DNA of 64,000 nucleotides from LMUY01 sp964244585 (GTDB lineage: Bacteria > Pseudomonadota > Alphaproteobacteria > Acetobacterales > Acetobacteraceae). Within the stretch, counting starts at the first letter, position 1; each line of letters begins with the position of its first letter. The stretch lies in assembly GCA_964244585.1 (NCBI GenBank), contig CAXTJM010000006.1:62001-126000 (forward strand), given 5' to 3'. Under the pieces are notes generated by a model that did not search any database, had not been told where the DNA came from, and saw nothing but the letters and a program-made list of their open reading frames with translations. The position numbers and the translations under genes were made by a program. Positions 1 through 8,213 of this stretch are shown piece after piece.

Positions 1-130
1 TCTCGGTGCCGTTGAGCGCCGTCCGCAGTGCCCCATTGGCGCGATGGAAGATATCGGCCTCCTGGGCGCGCAAGCTGCGGCTTTCCGACGAGGTCCGATA
101 TGCCCGGGTGGCCTGCATGTAGGCGGACAT
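1..130 (-). CDS. flaF: Flagellar biosynthesis regulator FlaF (partial, cut by window edge)
   Basis: The reading frame starts at the ATG complementary to 128-130 and runs off the left edge, so only about 43 residues are visible. The start MSAYMQATRAYRTSS and the stretch around QEADIFHRAN resemble the FlaF family, a small alphaproteobacterial cytoplasmic protein that promotes flagellin translation or secretion and works against FlbT. It lies 10 bases after flbT on the same strand, the usual flbT-flaF pairing beside flagellin. The family call rests on this short stretch plus context. Confidence 0.75.
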   Translation of the reverse strand, partial: MSAYMQATRAYRTSSESRSLRAQEADIFHRANGALRTALNGTE

Positions 131-140
131 GGGTGGTTCC

Positions 141-572
141 TTACTCCGCGGCTTGCATGGCCGCCGACGGTTCGGCCCTGTCCCGTCCAAGAACGGTGTC
201 CTCGTGCCGGATGATCCGACGGGCCAGTTTGAGCGCGCCATAGCAATCGTCCGCTTCGGCGGCGGCCAGCGCGCGATCCAGGATTTCGCAGGCCAGGGCG
301 GAGGATGTGGCCCCCTTGAACGCCGTGATCAGCACGCGTGCCGATGCCAGGCCGCGGGGGCGCTCCTCGTCGACGCCAATATAGGCGGATTGCAGCGCGA
401 AGTAGATGCGGCGCGCCGGGCTGTCGGCCTGGTCCGGCTGCATGATCTGCTTGCCGAACAGAAAGCGCGCATGGGCCGTCAGTTCGAGGCGGGACTTCGT
501 GCGGAAGCGGATCGGCGCCCCGTTGACGATCATCACCTCGCCCGGACGCAATTCGAGTACTAGGTTGGACAT
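141..572 (-). CDS. flbT: Flagellin translation repressor FlbT
   Basis: This 143-residue protein has the typical FlbT start (MSNLVLELRPGEVMIVNG) and the family's usual length. In Caulobacter FlbT binds the 5' untranslated region of flagellin mRNA and represses its translation until the hook is finished. Here it lies 72 bases downstream of the flagellin gene on the same strand and 10 bases before flaF, which supports the same role. The ATG start matches the family N-terminus. A hairpin in the flagellin leader (1591-1607) could be part of the target, which is inference. Confidence 0.9.
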   Translation of the reverse strand: MSNLVLELRPGEVMIVNGAPIRFRTKSRLELTAHARFLFGKQIMQPDQADSPARRIYFALQSAYIGVDEERPRGLASARVLITAFKGATSSALACEILDRALAAAEADDCYGALKLARRIIRHEDTVLGRDRAEPSAAMQAAE

Positions 573-644
573 TGGGCATCCTGCAAAGAGACTTGCGGGG
601 CAGGCACCGGAGGCGGCGGCAAGGCCGCCCCCGGGATCGGCCGG

Positions 645-1553
645 TTACTTGAACAGGCTGAGTAGGCTCTGCGGGGCTTGGTTGGCGATCGAAAGCGCCT
701 GCGTGCCCAATTGCTGCTTGATCTGCAGCGACTGGAGCACCGCCGATTCCTTCGACAGGTCCGCGTCCACCAACGCACCGAGGCCCGAGTTGAGGCTGTC
801 GATCTTGTTGCTGTTGAACGTGACCTGGCTGTTCAGATAGTTGGAATCCGCGCCAGCCTGGTTGAGCTGGTTCGCCAGCGACGTCTGCGCGGTGTCGAAC
901 CCGGCGCCCGTGACGAGGGCCGCGGCAGCCGCAGTCTGTGCATCGGACGCCGAGGTGAACCCCGTGCCGGAGAAGGTATCCACCCCGGTGGAGCTGCGGG
1001 AGAACGAGCCGCCGATCAGCGCCGCAAGCGAGTTGGCCGTGTCATGGTTATCCTCGGAGCTGATCGTCGAAACGGCGCCGGATTCGTTGCTGATCACCGT
1101 CTTGGAGGTGCCGGCAACGGAACCGGATGCAGCGCCCAGCAGGGTCTGCCCGTTATAGGTCGACCCGTCGACGTCGTCGGCCACACCCGACACCAGCGTC
1201 TTGAACGACGTGATGTACTGGTCGCGCTGGTCGTCGGAGATGCTGTCGTCGGCGATCTTGACCAGGAGCGCCTTGGCATCGGTGAACGAGTTCGAGATGC
1301 TCGTCAGCGAGGACACCGTCGTGGTGACCAGGCCCTGCGCGTTGCCGAGCTGCTGGTTCACGCTGGTGAGCGCGCTGACGTCCGAGCGGACCTTCTGCGC
1401 GACGGCGAACGCGCCGCCATCGTCCGTCGCGTCGTTGACGCGATAGCCGGTGGAGATTTCCTTCTGCGCCGTCTGCAATGCGGAGCTGGTCTGGTTGAGG
1501 GACTGGAGCGCCACGAAGGCAGCGGTGTTGGTGTTAACCGAGTTGAGGGACAT
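645..1553 (-). CDS. fliC: Flagellin, filament subunit
   Basis: This 302-residue protein has the two conserved flagellin ends that pack into the filament core. The N-terminal helix region (residues 1-140) includes SLNSVNTNTAAFVALQSLN and a later STGYRVNDATDDGGAFAVAQ block. The C-terminal region (about 245-302) ends in SLLSLFK. The middle is short and rich in Ser, Thr, Gly and Ala, so the surface domain is small, as in many alphaproteobacterial flagellins. An AAGGTAAG ribosome site precedes the ATG. It is followed by flbT and flaF. Only one flagellin gene is seen in this window. Confidence 0.95.
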   Translation of the reverse strand: MSLNSVNTNTAAFVALQSLNQTSSALQTAQKEISTGYRVNDATDDGGAFAVAQKVRSDVSALTSVNQQLGNAQGLVTTTVSSLTSISNSFTDAKALLVKIADDSISDDQRDQYITSFKTLVSGVADDVDGSTYNGQTLLGAASGSVAGTSKTVISNESGAVSTISSEDNHDTANSLAALIGGSFSRSSTGVDTFSGTGFTSASDAQTAAAAALVTGAGFDTAQTSLANQLNQAGADSNYLNSQVTFNSNKIDSLNSGLGALVDADLSKESAVLQSLQIKQQLGTQALSIANQAPQSLLSLFK

Positions 1554-1590
1554 GGTTTCTTACCTTGTTGGTCCTGACGTTGAAACATGC

Positions 1591-1607
1591 CCCACGTTTT
1601 TCGTGGG
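1591..1607 (-). promoter_or_regulatory. Hairpin in the flagellin 5' leader
   Basis: CCCACG (1591-1596) and CGTGGG (1602-1607) form a perfect 6-bp stem around five bases, 38 bases upstream of the flagellin ATG. No U-run follows on the minus strand, so a terminator for flgL is less likely than an mRNA leader structure. FlbT acts on flagellin leader RNA in Caulobacter, so a role as a FlbT target is possible but is only inference. Confidence 0.4.
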
Positions 1608-1651
1608 CTTGCCCCAGTATGGGCGGGAGGCATTAACCGGGAGTGAATCGA

Positions 1652-2695
1652 TCAGAGATAATCCACCAGGGAGAGCTTGCCGATTTCCGAGATCAGCTTG
1701 TAGCTGGCGCTGAGCTGGGTCTGGACCTGCGACAGGGTGGCGACCGTCTTGGCCATGTCCACGTCGTCGGCATTGGAGACCTGGGCCGTCAACACAGTGC
1801 TGGTGGCGCTGTTTGCACTTTGTACACCTGCCAGCGACGTTTGGATGTTGCCAAGTGTCCCGGCCTCGCTGCCGATCGCGGTGATCGCGCCGGACAGGCT
1901 GGTCCGGGTGTCCTCCACGAGGCCGACGAAGCCCGGGTCGTTCGCCTGGCTGCTGGACAAGTTCGCCAAGGTCGCCAGGCCGCGCAGGATGTCGCGCGTG
2001 TAGGACCCGGTGGTGGAGGGTCCCGTCGACACGGCGAGCGTGTTGGCGTTGGCCAGCACACCCACCTGCACCGGGGCGCCCGACCCCAGTTGCAGCGTTG
2101 CGGCCTGCCCCGGTGGCCCGGCGAACGGCGTGGTCCCGGTGGTATCGGACGACGCGATCGCCAAGGTGCTGGCGGCGGTCGCGGCGGCGCCGTTCGCCGA
2201 CAGGCCCGACACTGCGGCGGCGATCTGAGTGTAGAAGCCGGACGACAGGATCTGGTCCGGATTCGGCACGGGGGGGGTGGCGCTGTCCGTTCCGGCAAAC
2301 ACGTAGTTGCCGCCATCCGTGCTGTCCAGCAGCGCGGCCACCTGCTGCAAAGCGGAGCGCGCATCGGCTGCGACGCTGTCGATCTGCGCCGGCGCGACGT
2401 TGTTCAGGCTTGCGAGCTGCGCGTTGAAGGTGCTTGCGATTCCGGTGATCTGCGTCAACGCGGATTGGGTGATGCTCAACTGGCCGGTTACCGCGTCGAT
2501 CGCGGATGATTGGGCGCTGAGATGCGCGATCTGCGGCTGCAGGTCGACCGGGACCTGCGCCGCAGCCCCCAGGCCGGCATAGCTATCCGCCACGTGGCCG
2601 CTGGAAATCTGCGCGCTGAGCGTGTTGAGCTGCGACTTGATGCCGGTGCTGGCGTAGATGGCGTTGCCCAGCGTGCCATAGTCGCCGACGTTCAC
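1652..2695 (-). CDS. flgL: Hook-filament junction protein FlgL
   Basis: The product is about 347 residues with a flagellin-like N-terminus (YASTGIKSQLNTLSAQISSGHVADSYAGLG) and a C-terminal helix (AKTVATLSQVQTQLSASYKLI) typical of FlgL/HAP3. It forms the outer of the two junction rings between hook and filament. I chose the GTG at 2695, which overlaps the flgK stop as GTGA. A longer frame with an ATG upstream exists but would run into flgK. The order flgE-flgK-flgL is a standard hook operon. Confidence 0.88.
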   Translation of the reverse strand: MNVGDYGTLGNAIYASTGIKSQLNTLSAQISSGHVADSYAGLGAAAQVPVDLQPQIAHLSAQSSAIDAVTGQLSITQSALTQITGIASTFNAQLASLNNVAPAQIDSVAADARSALQQVAALLDSTDGGNYVFAGTDSATPPVPNPDQILSSGFYTQIAAAVSGLSANGAAATAASTLAIASSDTTGTTPFAGPPGQAATLQLGSGAPVQVGVLANANTLAVSTGPSTTGSYTRDILRGLATLANLSSSQANDPGFVGLVEDTRTSLSGAITAIGSEAGTLGNIQTSLAGVQSANSATSTVLTAQVSNADDVDMAKTVATLSQVQTQLSASYKLISEIGKLSLVDYL

Positions 2696-4203
2696 GGCGT
2701 CACCGCGTTCAGCAGGGTGGTCCACATCGACTGCGCCGCGGTGATGATCTTGGCATTCGCACCATACGCGTTCTGCAGCACGACCATGTTGGACAACTCC
2801 GTATCGATCGACACGCCCGTCTCACCCTGCAACTTGCTTTGCAGGGTCGATTGCAGGGCGGTCGCACTGGACAAGGCATCGCTCGCCGAGCCGGCTGCGC
2901 GGGCCTGGGTGCTGACCAGGTTGGCGGCGAAGCTGGCGAGCGTGCCGCCCGGCACATACGGCAAGGCGAGCGTGCCACCGGCCCCCAGCCCTGTGGTATT
3001 CATCGCCGGCTGGTCCGTGCCGTCCTGCGCCTGCGCACCGAACCCGTACAGCAGGACGCGATTGATCAGCGTCGTGCTGCCCGCCGGGCCGCTCGACGGA
3101 TTGACGGTGAAGGCGCTGGCGCCCCCCGTCCCAGCGGCGACATCCTGCGTTCCGTCGCGCACCAGGCTCGGGGTGGCCGTAACGGATGGGTTGACCTGCA
3201 CCTCGCTGCTGAACCCGACATAGCCGGCCTGCACCGGCGTGCCGCCCGTTGCGGGTGGGTTGCCGGCCGGGTCGGTGAACAGGTTGAGGCCCTGGTTGTT
3301 CAACCGTGTGGCAAGGGTCTGGGCGAATTCGTCCAACCCGGCCTGCGCCTGCGGCAATGTCGTGTCACGCAACGCCAGCCGGGCCGCGATGCTGCCGCCG
3401 CCAATGCCGGTGGTGACGTCATGACCGGACAGCAGCAAGGGCGGGGCGCTGGCGCCGGTGCTGAGCGCGGCGCTGGCGATGCTGAACGGGCCCGTCGTGG
3501 CCCGGGTGTTCACCAGCAGGCCGCCCGAGACCGCCGTCACGTCGCCATTGGCATCGGGCAGGAAGCGCAGTCCACCGAGTTGCGCGGCCGTCTGTTCCTG
3601 CGCGTCGCGCTGCGCCTCGAGATCGGCGGTGCTGGCGCCGCTGGCCTGGGCGGCGATGATCTTGTCCGACAAGGCGCCGATCGTGGTCACGGCGGTGTTC
3701 AATGCGGTCACGTCGGTGACCAAGCCGTCCTGCGCGTTCTGCCGGGCATCGGAGTAGGCGTCTGCCTGGGTGCGGATGCCACTGGCCAGCGTGCCGGCCG
3801 CCGAAACGACGGCCGCCTGCTGGGCCTGGTTCGACGGGTCCGCGCCCAAGGTGGTGAAGGCGTCGGTCAACGCACCCAGCCGGCTCGCGAGGTCGTTCCC
3901 GGCGGCGGTGGCACCCTGGGCAGCGTCCACGGACGCCAGGGCGTCGGACTGCACCTGAAGCCCGGACACATCCGCGTTCTGCTGGTTCAAGGCGTTCTGC
4001 AGGGCCGCATCCGTCTCCCGCGTGGCCACGCCGGTCCGCACGCCATAGCCGACGCCGCCTGCCGTCAGCTCGGTATTGGCCACCACCTCGCGGGAGTAGC
4101 CCGGCGTGCCCGCATTGGCGACGTTCTGCGAGATCACCGCCAATTGACGGTTGATACTCGTCAGGCCGGTCGAGGCAGCGCTGATGCCGAGGTCGAGGCT
4201 CAT
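2692..4203 (-). CDS. flgK: Hook-associated protein FlgK
   Basis: This 503-residue protein has the axial-protein N-terminus (MSLDLGISAASTGLTSINRQ followed by ISQNVANAGTPGYSRE) and the matching C-terminal helix (ELSNMVVLQNAYGANAKIITAAQSMW). These are the paired coiled-coil ends of rod, hook and junction proteins. It forms the first junction ring on the hook tip. It follows flgE by 17 bases and overlaps flgL by four bases, so the three are probably translated from one message. Confidence 0.93.
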   Translation of the reverse strand: MSLDLGISAASTGLTSINRQLAVISQNVANAGTPGYSREVVANTELTAGGVGYGVRTGVATRETDAALQNALNQQNADVSGLQVQSDALASVDAAQGATAAGNDLASRLGALTDAFTTLGADPSNQAQQAAVVSAAGTLASGIRTQADAYSDARQNAQDGLVTDVTALNTAVTTIGALSDKIIAAQASGASTADLEAQRDAQEQTAAQLGGLRFLPDANGDVTAVSGGLLVNTRATTGPFSIASAALSTGASAPPLLLSGHDVTTGIGGGSIAARLALRDTTLPQAQAGLDEFAQTLATRLNNQGLNLFTDPAGNPPATGGTPVQAGYVGFSSEVQVNPSVTATPSLVRDGTQDVAAGTGGASAFTVNPSSGPAGSTTLINRVLLYGFGAQAQDGTDQPAMNTTGLGAGGTLALPYVPGGTLASFAANLVSTQARAAGSASDALSSATALQSTLQSKLQGETGVSIDTELSNMVVLQNAYGANAKIITAAQSMWTTLLNAVTP

Positions 4204-4220
4204 GGGCTTGGCCTAACCCG

Positions 4221-5528
4221 CTATTGCTTCATGTCGATCGTCTGCTGCAGCATGTCGTTGGCCGTGGTGACCACCTTGGTGTTGGCGGAGTAGGCCTGCT
4301 GGGCGACGATCAGCTTGGTGAACTCGGTCGCGATGTCGGTATTCGATCCCTCGAGCGATTGCGTGACCAGCGATCCGGCGCCGCCCGTCGTGGCCGACTT
4401 CGTCTGCGCTCCACCCGACTGCGTCGTGGCGGTATAGGACTGGCCGTCCTTCTTCTGCAGGGCGTCCGGATTGGCGAACGTGGTAAGCGGTACCTGCGCG
4501 ACCGTGGTGGACTTGCCGTTATCGTAGTTGGCGACGATGTCGCCGTTCGCCTGCGTGGTGACGCCGCTGAACGAGCCAGGCGCCGTGCCGTCCTGGCTGA
4601 CGGAGTTGAGCGTGTAGCTGGTGCCGGCGAACTGGGTCAGGCCGCTGCTGCCGCCGAAGGTTCCGAGATCCAGGTTGACGGTCTGCGTCCCTTCGCCGAA
4701 ATCGAGCCCGAAGCTCAACGTGGCAGCCCCGCCCGACGAATAGGTCGTGCCGGTGACGTTGCCCGTCGTGTTGGTCAGGCTGCCCACCGTCCCGGACGAC
4801 ACGCTGTTACCCGAGGTGGCGCCGAACTGCACCTCGGCGGTGCCCACGTTCGACGTGGAGGCGTCCGGAGCGGTGACGGCAACGGTCCAATCGTCGGTCG
4901 CATTCTGCGTCCAGGCCAGGTTGACGGTGTGCAACGTACCTTTCGCGTCATAGACGTTCACCTGAGACGTGATCGGCGTCGTGGCAGTGGGCGTGGCCGG
5001 CAAGTTCGCCGACAGGTCCACGTTGGCGGTTGCCACTGGCGGATAGGAGTTCGTGTTGATCTTGATCGGCTGCACGACGGTCTGGTTCACGATGCCCGTC
5101 GTCGGGTCGGCAAGCCAACCGTTCAGGGCTTCGCCTGAATCGTTCACGAGATAGCCGTTCTTGTCGACCGAGAAATTGCCGTCCCGCGTGTACTGCGTCG
5201 CGGTGCCGAGAACCTCGCTGCTCGTCGTATTGGTCGATGCCTGGGTCACCTGGAAGAAACCCGCACCTGAAATCGCGAGCGCCGTGGTGTTGTCGGAGGA
5301 CGAAATGGCGCCCTGAACGTCATTGCGGTAATCGGGCGTGGTGCTGACGAAGCCCGAATCGTTCGTGGCCTGCGTGCTCGTCGTCAGATAGTCCGCGAAG
5401 CTCGTGTCGGTTCGCTTGTAGCCGGTCGTCTGGCTGTTCGCGACGTTGTCGCTGATGTTGCTGAACGCCGAGGATTGTGCGCTGAGCCCGCTGACCGCGG
5501 TCGTCAGTGCGCCGAAGAGGGATGACAT
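4221..5528 (-). CDS. flgE: Flagellar hook protein FlgE
   Basis: This 435-residue protein starts MSSLFGALTTAVSGLSAQSS and carries the SNISDNVANSQTTGYKRTDT motif of hook and rod proteins near residue 25-45. Its C-terminus (LIVAQQAYSANTKVVTTANDML) is the conserved axial helix. The middle is Thr/Gly-rich beta structure. A GGAG ribosome site lies about 10 bases before the ATG. It leads the flgE-flgK-flgL unit and has a good sigma-54 promoter 55 bases upstream (5583-5597). Confidence 0.94.
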   Translation of the reverse strand: MSSLFGALTTAVSGLSAQSSAFSNISDNVANSQTTGYKRTDTSFADYLTTSTQATNDSGFVSTTPDYRNDVQGAISSSDNTTALAISGAGFFQVTQASTNTTSSEVLGTATQYTRDGNFSVDKNGYLVNDSGEALNGWLADPTTGIVNQTVVQPIKINTNSYPPVATANVDLSANLPATPTATTPITSQVNVYDAKGTLHTVNLAWTQNATDDWTVAVTAPDASTSNVGTAEVQFGATSGNSVSSGTVGSLTNTTGNVTGTTYSSGGAATLSFGLDFGEGTQTVNLDLGTFGGSSGLTQFAGTSYTLNSVSQDGTAPGSFSGVTTQANGDIVANYDNGKSTTVAQVPLTTFANPDALQKKDGQSYTATTQSGGAQTKSATTGGAGSLVTQSLEGSNTDIATEFTKLIVAQQAYSANTKVVTTANDMLQQTIDMKQ

Positions 5529-5582
5529 GACAGGTCTCCATTATGTGCCAACCGGGCACGAATCAGATGCAGCACCCTGACC

Positions 5583-5597
5583 GCAGGAAGTGTGCCA
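5583..5597 (-). promoter_or_regulatory. Sigma-54 promoter for flgE-flgK-flgL
   Basis: On the minus strand the sequence reads TGGCAC, five bases, then CTGC. This matches the -24/-12 consensus TGGCAC-N5-TTGC with one mismatch, and the GG and GC are the required 10 bases apart. The predicted transcript start is near 5571, leaving a leader of about 43 bases before the flgE ATG. A sigma-54 activator (flbD) lies in the same locus, as expected for late flagellar genes. Confidence 0.75.
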
Positions 5598-5737
5598 CCG
5601 CGATTTCGGCGGAATCCCAGCAATTGTCCTTTGAAATCGCCATCGCGGTAGGCTGTCGTCGCACCACCCGGCATGCTGCGCCCGGCAGGATCTGCCGGGT
5701 TGCCACGCCTCGCCGCACTCTTGCAAGGGTTTCGGCT

Positions 5738-5752
5738 TGGCACGGCATTTGC
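5738..5752 (+). promoter_or_regulatory. Sigma-54 promoter for fliK-flgD
   Basis: The plus strand reads TGGCAC-GGCAT-TTGC, an exact match to the -24/-12 consensus with correct spacing. Transcription should start near 5764, only about three bases before the favoured fliK ATG at 5767. The message would therefore be nearly leaderless, or fliK translation would begin elsewhere. It diverges from the flgE promoter about 140 bases away. Confidence 0.7.
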
Positions 5753-5766
5753 GCTCGTCGGACGCG

Positions 5767-7398
5767 ATGACGAGCACCATACATCCCCCGTCTCCCCGGC
5801 AAGCGACGGCCCCGCAAGCAGCGGCGTCGCCGTCCTCGGCCGCCCAATCGGCCGCGAACGGCAATCCGTTCGCCGCATTGCTCGACACTGTCCACTCGGC
5901 GATGCCGGATATCCAGGGCGCGCCGCTGGCAAAGCCCCCCGATCCGACCGCCTCCAGCCCGCAATCCGCTGCCCAGCCATCGCCCGAGAGCGTGCCGTTG
6001 TTCACCAGTACAGGCGACAGTGCCAAGGTCCGGCCTAAGCAGGCCGCAAGCGCTCCGGGATCCTCCGCGTCCGGCGCCGGTGAGCTCCCCGACGTCGCAC
6101 CTGACGTCGCACCTGGCGTCGTCCAAACGCCAGCCCTCCCGATCGCAGTCACGCCGGCGACGGCGGCGGTCGCGCTGGTTGCCGCTGCACAAACCACCGT
6201 CCTGCCAGCGACCGTCACGGCCATCTCCAGCGTGGCGGCCGCCGCGCCGGACACGAACGCGACCGCGGCGAGTGTCGATCCGGCCCAGGCGGTGCAACCC
6301 GCGATCGTGCCGTCGACCGCTGGCCTGGCCAGTTCCGGGGTGGCGGCCGAAGCCGACGCCCCCATGCCCGTCGCCGTCGCTGGGACCGCCGCGGCGGCAA
6401 GCGCGCTTCCGGGAAACTTGGCCGCCACCGCACTGCCGACACCGCAGGCGGCGGCTGCTGCGGCAACGCAGGACGCCAGGACGGCCGGCACCGCCTCCGC
6501 CAACACTGCCGCGGCCCCCGTCTCGGGGGTGGCGCGCAGGGCCACGTCCATCCTCCAGCTTGCGGCCAAGGCGGAGACGGGCGCCACGAACCCCATCGCG
6601 TTGCCGGCCGAACCAGGGCAGATGCCGCATGCGAGCGGACCGCCCCGCCAGTCAAGTACGATTTCCGCGGCCACATTCGCGCCGGTCGCGCGACCGAGCG
6701 CCGTGTCGGCCCAGGCACCTGGCCTCGCCGCACTCCCGATGCCGGCGCATCCGATCCTGGACAGCACCGTGCAGGGCTCCCTGGTGGCGGCCACCCCATC
6801 GGCCGTTGGCGCCACGGCCAGCACCGACCCGAGCCCCTCCATGGCAGCGCAGCCGAACACGGCCGCCACGCCGCTGGCCCAGGGCACGCCCACAGCCGTT
6901 TCCCCCGAAGCGGCGGCAGCACCGGCGGCGGCCGGTGGCGCCCCACCCATCCGCCAGGTCGCGGCCGCGCTGGTCCATCTGACCCAGGCGGCGTCCGGCA
7001 GCAGCGTGACGCTGCGCCTGGACCCTGGCGAGCTTGGGCAAGTGCAAGTCCGCATCGACCGCGGCGCGGACGGCAGTTCGACCGTGCATGTCGCGGCAGA
7101 ACACCCGGACACCCTGCGCCTGCTGATCGCCGACCAGGCAGCGCTGCATCGGACCCTTGATCAAGCCGGACTGGCGCAGGACGGCCGAAGCGTGAACTTC
7201 TCCCTGTCCACGCCCGACGCCGGCAGCAGCGCCTCCTCGGATCGCGGCTCCGGCAGCGGCTTCATGGGCAACGGCAATTCCGGCGGCGGCCAGCAGGGTG
7301 GCGCCTGGCGCCAGGACCGAAGCAGCTACCCCGACCCCGCCCCGTCATCCACGCCCTCGACCGCCTGGCTGCGCGCCGGCGTCGACATCACTGCCTAA
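5767..7398 (+). CDS. fliK: Flagellar hook-length control protein FliK
   Basis: The product is about 543 residues. The first 400 are low-complexity Ala/Pro/Thr/Ser sequence, which is usual for FliK, an exported ruler that switches the export gate from hook to filament substrates. The conserved C-terminal domain is clear near residues 420-490: SVTLRLDPGELGQVQVRI followed by HPDTLRLLIADQAALHRTL. An NPFAALLD block near residue 35 is also common in the family. I chose the ATG at 5767; a TTG ten codons earlier lies inside the sigma-54 promoter. flgD follows 13 bases later. Confidence 0.85.
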   Translation: MTSTIHPPSPRQATAPQAAASPSSAAQSAANGNPFAALLDTVHSAMPDIQGAPLAKPPDPTASSPQSAAQPSPESVPLFTSTGDSAKVRPKQAASAPGSSASGAGELPDVAPDVAPGVVQTPALPIAVTPATAAVALVAAAQTTVLPATVTAISSVAAAAPDTNATAASVDPAQAVQPAIVPSTAGLASSGVAAEADAPMPVAVAGTAAAASALPGNLAATALPTPQAAAAAATQDARTAGTASANTAAAPVSGVARRATSILQLAAKAETGATNPIALPAEPGQMPHASGPPRQSSTISAATFAPVARPSAVSAQAPGLAALPMPAHPILDSTVQGSLVAATPSAVGATASTDPSPSMAAQPNTAATPLAQGTPTAVSPEAAAAPAAAGGAPPIRQVAAALVHLTQAASGSSVTLRLDPGELGQVQVRIDRGADGSSTVHVAAEHPDTLRLLIADQAALHRTLDQAGLAQDGRSVNFSLSTPDAGSSASSDRGSGSGFMGNGNSGGGQQGGAWRQDRSSYPDPAPSSTPSTAWLRAGVDITA

Positions 7399-7411
7399 AG
7401 GAGTTCGTATC

Positions 7412-8113
7412 ATGTCCGGTAGCCTTTCCGCCCTCGCATCGACCTCGACCACCGCCACCAGTTCGGCCAGCACGGCCACGACGTCCGCCAGTTCCTCCAC
7501 GACGAATGCGCTGACCTCGCTCAGCAGCAACTTCACCAACTTTCTGAACCTGCTGCTCACCCAATTGCAGAACCAGGACCCGTCCAGCCCGATGGACAGC
7601 AACACCTTCACCTCCGAACTGGTCCAGTTCAGCAGCGTGGAGCAGCAGATCACCACCAACACCAGCCTCACCAGCCTGATCCAGGCCACGCAGGGCAGCG
7701 AGGTGATCCAGGCGACCGGCGTGGTCGGCAAGTCGGTCACCGTCGCCAGCTCGCAGATCGCGCTGCAGAACGGCACCGGGCAGGTGAACTTCACCACCAG
7801 CACGGCCGAACCCGTGGATATCAGCATCACCAACAGCGCCGGCGTGAAGGTGCGAGAGGTCGCGGAAACCTCGACCGCCGGGTCGAACACCTTCACCTGG
7901 GACGGCAAGGACAGCTCGGGCACGACGCTGGCGGACGGCGCCTACAACGTGGCCATCACCGGGACGGGCTCCGGCGGCACCACCGCTGCGGTTCCGTTCA
8001 CCGTCACCGGCACGGCGACGGGCGTGACCAACACCAACGGCGCGGTGACGCTGCAGGTGGGCGGCCTGTCCGTCGACTTCAGCAAGGTGCAGTCCGTCGC
8101 CTCCGGCAGCTAG
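7412..8113 (+). CDS. flgD: Hook assembly scaffold FlgD
   Basis: This 233-residue protein has the FlgD core motif near residues 40-70 (NFLNLLLTQLQNQDPSSPMD, then TSELVQFSSVEQQ). A later Ig-like region contains FTWDGKDSSGTTLADGAYNV. FlgD caps the growing hook and is removed when hook growth ends. The ATG is preceded by an AAAGGAG ribosome site. A longer frame extends upstream into fliK but lacks support. The Ser/Thr-rich first 35 residues are typical of an export signal region. Confidence 0.93.
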   Translation: MSGSLSALASTSTTATSSASTATTSASSSTTNALTSLSSNFTNFLNLLLTQLQNQDPSSPMDSNTFTSELVQFSSVEQQITTNTSLTSLIQATQGSEVIQATGVVGKSVTVASSQIALQNGTGQVNFTTSTAEPVDISITNSAGVKVREVAETSTAGSNTFTWDGKDSSGTTLADGAYNVAITGTGSGGTTAAVPFTVTGTATGVTNTNGAVTLQVGGLSVDFSKVQSVASGS

Positions 8114-8213
8114 CCGCCCGGCAATTTCTGCCGGCCGTTAACACGGCGGTAAGGCTGGGCGGCGCAATTTCGTCCCGCGGCAAAACGCCGTCGGGGCAGG
8201 TGGGCTCGATCGC

